A model generated the notes under the pieces. That model saw only the letters and a list, made by a program, of their open reading frames with translations. It did not search any database and was not told the origin of the DNA. DNA of 64,000 bases from Glaciecola sp965660815 (GTDB lineage Bacteria; Pseudomonadota; Gammaproteobacteria; Enterobacterales; Alteromonadaceae), in assembly GCA_965660815.1 (NCBI GenBank), contig CBFIBG010000008.1, positions 11,915 through 75,914 on the forward strand. The letters are read 5' to 3'. Shown one piece after another: positions 60,994-64,000 of the stretch. The first letter of the stretch is position 1; each line of letters begins with the position of its first letter. The translations under genes were made by a program, and so were the position numbers.

Positions 60994-61437
60994 ATGTCAT
61001 TTAAACTAGATCAAAGACTTGATAGCGATACCCTGCATATTTCTACGATTAACGGTATTTGCATTCTTTTGCACAAAGATAAACGCTTTCCATGGATTAT
61101 CTTAGTGCCTTCTATATTGGGCGTTACAGAGTTTCATTACTTGGATTACAAGGTTCAGATAGACTGTCTGAAAATATCTAACTTGGTCAGTAAAACACTT
61201 ACTCAACTTTATTCTCCAGATAAAATAAATATCGCAAGCATCGGAAACATTGTGAAACAATTGCACATACATCATGTGGCTAGATTTGAGTATGATGCTG
61301 CTTGGCCTGGCCCAATTTGGGGAGCAGGTTCCCCCGATTTTTACACCAATGACGAATGCGAACAACAAGCGATCGAGATCAATCGGGTATTGAATTCAAT
61401 TAATCAAGGAGAACTGAATGTTAATTACCACTACTAA
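60994..61437 (+). CDS. HIT-domain protein
   Basis: 147 residues from ATG 60994; an ATG 8 codons upstream is possible, and neither start has a strong ribosome site. Histidine-triad nucleotide hydrolase fold with 'KQLHIHHVARFEYD' followed by 'AAWPGPIWG', the block of the bacterial branch that lacks the strict His-X-His-X-His pattern. Substrate unknown, probably a dinucleotide or nucleotide phosphoramidate. The end overlaps the start of ybjQ by 20 bases, with the ybjQ ribosome site inside this gene. Confidence 0.8.
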   Translation: MSFKLDQRLDSDTLHISTINGICILLHKDKRFPWIILVPSILGVTEFHYLDYKVQIDCLKISNLVSKTLTQLYSPDKINIASIGNIVKQLHIHHVARFEYDAAWPGPIWGAGSPDFYTNDECEQQAIEINRVLNSINQGELNVNYHY

Positions 61438-61741
61438 CAGTGTAGAAGGCAAAAAAATAGAAGCTTACCATGGGGTGGTTATTGGTGAGGCAATAATGGG
61501 AGCAAATGTTTTTAAAGATCTATTTGCATCAATCAGAGATATCGTGGGGGGACGTTCTGGCAGTTACGAGGCTGAATTGACCAAAGCTCGAAAAATAGCA
61601 TTTGATGAAATCAGCCGTGAGGCCTACATGCTAGGTGCAAATGCTGTCGTAGGGGTGGATTTAGACTATGAAGTTGTGGGTCAAAATGGCAGTATGCTAA
61701 TGGTAAGTATTAGTGGGACAGCGGTCAGTATATCTGACTAA
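61418..61741 (+). CDS. YbjQ-family protein (DUF74)
   Basis: 107 residues; 'TTTNSVEGKKIEAYHGVVIGE' region at the start, then 'ARKIAFDEISREAYMLGANAVVGVDLDYE', all family blocks (first and last residues about 4-24 and 61-89). YbjQ proteins form a pentameric ring; sometimes called heavy-metal-binding, though function is unproven. GGAG at 61408 gives good spacing to ATG 61418. Overlaps the HIT gene by 20 bases. Confidence 0.93.
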   Translation: MLITTTNSVEGKKIEAYHGVVIGEAIMGANVFKDLFASIRDIVGGRSGSYEAELTKARKIAFDEISREAYMLGANAVVGVDLDYEVVGQNGSMLMVSISGTAVSISD

Positions 61742-61762
61742 CCGCAAAGCTCTGACCTTCGG

Positions 61763-61939
61763 CTATATTAAGCCGGAGGAGTCATCGTCGTCATCTTTGT
61801 TTTCCTTTTTTTTACTTTTCTCATAATTATCAGGAAAAACAAAATCTTTATTACTTTGCTTAAGTAACATAATGTTACTGATAACTATTCCAAAGATGAT
61901 TACTACAATTAAAATTATCCAGCCTAAACTTATATCCAC
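61763..61939 (-). CDS. DUF2897 family small membrane protein (58 residues)
   Basis: Short gene easily missed by length cut-offs. GTG start at 61939, with AGAGAG about 7 bases upstream. The N-terminal 'DISLGWIILIVVIIFGIVI' is one membrane helix, followed by 'SNIMLLKQSNKDF' and a strongly charged tail with a run of Lys then five Asp, ending 'SSGLI'. The helix and 'NIMLLK' recall DUF2897 of Alteromonadales. Function unknown. It lies downstream of the M15 peptidase on the same strand, 178 bases away, with its own leader. Confidence 0.68.
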   Translation of the reverse strand: MDISLGWIILIVVIIFGIVISNIMLLKQSNKDFVFPDNYEKSKKKENKDDDDDSSGLI

Positions 61940-62117
61940 GGTATATCTCTCTTATTGGTTAGGCTTTAATTTAAGCGCATATGAGCAACCGTGCTAGTTG
62001 TGCTATCAAATTAAAGATTGGCTTTTGTCGTACTTCTAATTATATATGATGTCTGCATTCAGTAGTGATTTATTTACAGGTAAAACCAATAACAGTAAGA
62101 CAATCAAAAATATAAGG

Positions 62118-62789
62118 TTATTTAATGCCTTTATTGAAAGTGTATCTGTCGACTAATTCAGGCAGTAATGAAAGAACGGTTACCTTCCCCAAGATATTAG
62201 CGTTTTTCAGCGCATCTTGTAATGCTTCAATGTCAAACTGTTGTTCAATCTGTAAGGCCTGCTCTTTGTATGACATATGCCATGGCTCCGCAGCAACCCC
62301 ACCCACATATTCTGAATAAGGGAAATAAAACCCAAAGTCTTGTGCGTATTGTTGGATCCAAGCACACATATTTGCGCAAGGTCCGTTGCCAGAATATTCT
62401 TCAGGGATAAGTTGAAGCTTGTGGCCATTGTTTTCCACGCTTACTTTGTCATAGACATCAAAATCGGTACCCCAATGATGACGGCTTGCGCCGGGCAAGG
62501 CTGACCACAACATGATAGCGTGAATTTTTTCTTCATCGCTTAAAGCGGCGTGATCCAGTGTGTCTCCTTGAAGAGTGTATAACGGGAGGTGACCACTGAA
62601 TTTTTTGTTCCAAATAGACAATTGTCTGTCAAAGCTGCGAAAACTGCTGCAAATTGAGATATTAATATTATCTGTCTTTGCTGCCGTCTGCATTTTATGA
62701 AATGCAGTCGCGACTCTTGGCAGGAGTCTGTGACCGTTTTCCAATGAAGTTAGGCTATTGTCATTTTGTCCGAGTATTGAATTATTCAT
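62118..62789 (-). CDS. M15-family D-alanyl-D-alanine carboxypeptidase
   Basis: Zinc peptidase of 223 residues, VanY-like. 'SICSSFRSFDRQLSIWNKKF' (substrate carboxylate Arg), zinc ligands in 'ASRHHWGTDFDVYD' (His and Asp) and 'AAEPWHMSY' (catalytic Glu, His). No signal peptide is seen, so it might act in the cytoplasm on recycled peptides, or be exported without a classical signal. ATG 62789 overlaps the dapE stop (ATGA), showing translational coupling with dapE; meso-diaminopimelate from DapE ends up in the peptides this enzyme trims. Confidence 0.87.
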   Translation of the reverse strand: MNNSILGQNDNSLTSLENGHRLLPRVATAFHKMQTAAKTDNINISICSSFRSFDRQLSIWNKKFSGHLPLYTLQGDTLDHAALSDEEKIHAIMLWSALPGASRHHWGTDFDVYDKVSVENNGHKLQLIPEEYSGNGPCANMCAWIQQYAQDFGFYFPYSEYVGGVAAEPWHMSYKEQALQIEQQFDIEALQDALKNANILGKVTVLSLLPELVDRYTFNKGIK

Positions 62790-63916
62790 GCTAGTAAGTT
62801 CACCAAAACTTGGTAATAAACGTCTTCCAAGGTTTTTACATTGTTGATATTGACGCACTCATCAATTTGATGAATTGTATTATTTTCAGGACCCAACTCA
62901 ATCACTTGAGCTCCGGTTGGTGCTATAAATCGCCCATCAGATGTCCCACCCGCGGTTGACAATTGCGTATCTAAATCGGTGACATCTTTGATAGCTTTGA
63001 CGCAGGCATCCACTAATTCGCCTCTATCCGTTAAAAACGGAACGCCGTTATAAGTCCATTTAAGCTTGTACTTTAGATTGTGTTTATCTAAGAGCGCTTC
63101 TACTTTCGCTGTGAGGTCTTGCGCGGTTACTTCAGTTGAATATCTGAAATTGAATACAATGTCTATTGATCCCGGCACTACATTGGTAGCGCCCGTACCC
63201 GCATTAATATTAGAAATTTGCATGCTAGTTTCTGGGAAAAATTTGTTCCCGTTATCCCAATGGGTAGAACTTAAATCGGAGAGAAATTTGCTTGCAGAAT
63301 GAATCGGGTTATCAACAAGATGAGGATAGGCCACGTGCCCTTGTTTACCCAAAATGGTGAGCTCTGCGGTTAAAGAGCCTCTTCGTCCATTTTTTACCAC
63401 ATCTCCTGTCTGTTCGGTGCTTGAAGGCTCTCCAACAATACAGTAGTCAATCTTTTCATTTCTGGCTTCTAGCGTGTCCACGACCCGTGTGGTTCCATTT
63501 ATAAAAGGCCCTTCCTCATCGCTGGTAATGAGAAAAGCGATTGAACCTTTGTGATTTTGATAGTCATTAACAAACCTTTTTGTTGCCATCATCATGGCTG
63601 CAAGCGAAGCTTTCATATCTGCAGCGCCCCTGCCATAAAGAAAGCCGTCTTTCTGGGTTGGCTTGAATGGATCAAATTGCCAATTTTCGACGGGTCCGGT
63701 AGGTACTACATCGGTATGTCCAGCAAAGCAAAAAACAGGCTTTGAGAACCCTCTTCGTGCCCATAAATTAGTAGTGTCCTCAAAAATCATTGGCTCACAT
63801 TCAAAGCCAAGTTCTTTAAGTGAGTCAATCATAAAATCTTGACAACCAGCATCGTCAGGCGTGATAGATGGTTTAGAAATGAGTCGTTTCGTAACCTCTA
63901 TTACATCATCAAGCAT
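62786..63916 (-). CDS. dapE: Succinyl-diaminopimelate desuccinylase
   Basis: Zinc enzyme of lysine and diaminopimelate synthesis. 376 residues (E. coli 375). Metal and active-site blocks: 'FAGHTDVVPTGP', 'GRGAADMKASLAAM', 'TSDEEGPFINGT', 'IVGEPSSTE', 'TAGGTSDGRFI', and the last histidine in 'ENNTIHQIDECV'. It overlaps the upstream ArsC/YffB-like gene by 8 bases and the M15 gene by 4, forming a tight operon. In E. coli yffB also precedes dapE. Confidence 0.97.
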   Translation of the reverse strand: MLDDVIEVTKRLISKPSITPDDAGCQDFMIDSLKELGFECEPMIFEDTTNLWARRGFSKPVFCFAGHTDVVPTGPVENWQFDPFKPTQKDGFLYGRGAADMKASLAAMMMATKRFVNDYQNHKGSIAFLITSDEEGPFINGTTRVVDTLEARNEKIDYCIVGEPSSTEQTGDVVKNGRRGSLTAELTILGKQGHVAYPHLVDNPIHSASKFLSDLSSTHWDNGNKFFPETSMQISNINAGTGATNVVPGSIDIVFNFRYSTEVTAQDLTAKVEALLDKHNLKYKLKWTYNGVPFLTDRGELVDACVKAIKDVTDLDTQLSTAGGTSDGRFIAPTGAQVIELGPENNTIHQIDECVNINNVKTLEDVYYQVLVNLLA

Positions 63917-64000
63917 GATTAAACAACGCCTCGTAGGTGTCAGGTTTAAATCCGAGCACTAATTTTTCCTGGGTGTGCAGTATTGGCCGTTTGATCATAG
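63909..64000 (-). CDS. ArsC/YffB (Spx-like) family protein, C-terminal end
   Basis: Partial gene entering from the right edge; only the last 30 codons are here, reading 'MIKRPILHTQEKLVLGFKPD' and on to 'YEALFNHA'. The 'IKRPIL' block followed by a 'GF' strand is the C-terminal signature of ArsC-like and YffB proteins. Its overlap with dapE and the same gene order in E. coli support YffB. Confidence 0.85.
   Translation of the reverse strand, partial: MIKRPILHTQEKLVLGFKPDTYEALFNHA

Overview
The window is a stretch of chromosome from a marine gammaproteobacterium of the order Alteromonadales, probably an Alteromonadaceae member close to Glaciecola, Paraglaciecola or Alteromonas. This rests on the moderately low G+C (roughly 40% by eye), on lineage-typical small families (DUF3718, DUF4826, DUF2897), on the EF-G2 paralogue, on large TonB-dependent receptors, and on E. 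coli-like gene orders (metY-rimP-nusA-infB-rbfA-truB-rpsO, gcvA-ygdD-rlmM, smpB divergent from ratA-ratB). I see no rRNA operon, prophage, insertion sequence or CRISPR array.

Layout. 1-18600 is a catabolic region: the end of an acyl-CoA synthetase, a small unknown gene and hemN, then a phosphatase / acyl-CoA dehydrogenase / quinone oxidoreductase operon. An SDR + haloalkane dehalogenase operon lies divergent to a FadJ-like bifunctional enzyme + acyl-CoA dehydrogenase + epoxide-hydrolase-like protein. A LysR regulator, a MaoC hydratase and an 898-residue TonB-dependent receptor follow. Together these look like uptake, hydrolysis/dehalogenation and beta-oxidation of an unidentified lipophilic compound.

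18700-26360 is the translation/transcription block: phhB, initiator tRNA, a structured intergenic segment with its own promoter and terminator, a leader terminator, then rimP-nusA-infB, rbfA-truB and rpsO. 26470-31150 has a coiled-coil membrane protein, a PAS-GGDEF-EAL protein and PPK2. 31149-36700 has tmRNA and smpB, separated by a DUF2946-like protein and a putative copper-type TonB receptor, then ratA-ratB and ppsR. ppsR is divergent from ppsA (36905), the enzyme it regulates. YdiJ, DUF4826, gcvA-ygdD-rlmM and EF-G2 follow.

49125-53176 (minus) is a MoxR / DUF58 / TgpA-transglutaminase operon. 53800-58200 is pgm and glgP (glycogen breakdown), then a second GGDEF-EAL protein, an AstE-like desuccinylase, a HIT protein and YbjQ. 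The right end (minus) is an ArsC/YffB-like gene (cut off), dapE, an M15 D,D-carboxypeptidase and a 58-residue DUF2897 protein that is easily missed.

Most promising observations: (i) the structured RNA candidate and the chain of three terminators between the initiator tRNA and rimP; (ii) three FNR/CRP-type boxes, one spaced like a class II promoter in front of an unrecognised gene; (iii) the dehalogenase/beta-oxidation cluster with a perfect 16-bp palindrome between its divergent operons; (iv) a possible short ncRNA downstream of EF-G2. All family assignments come from reading motifs and remembered family sequences; no search was run.
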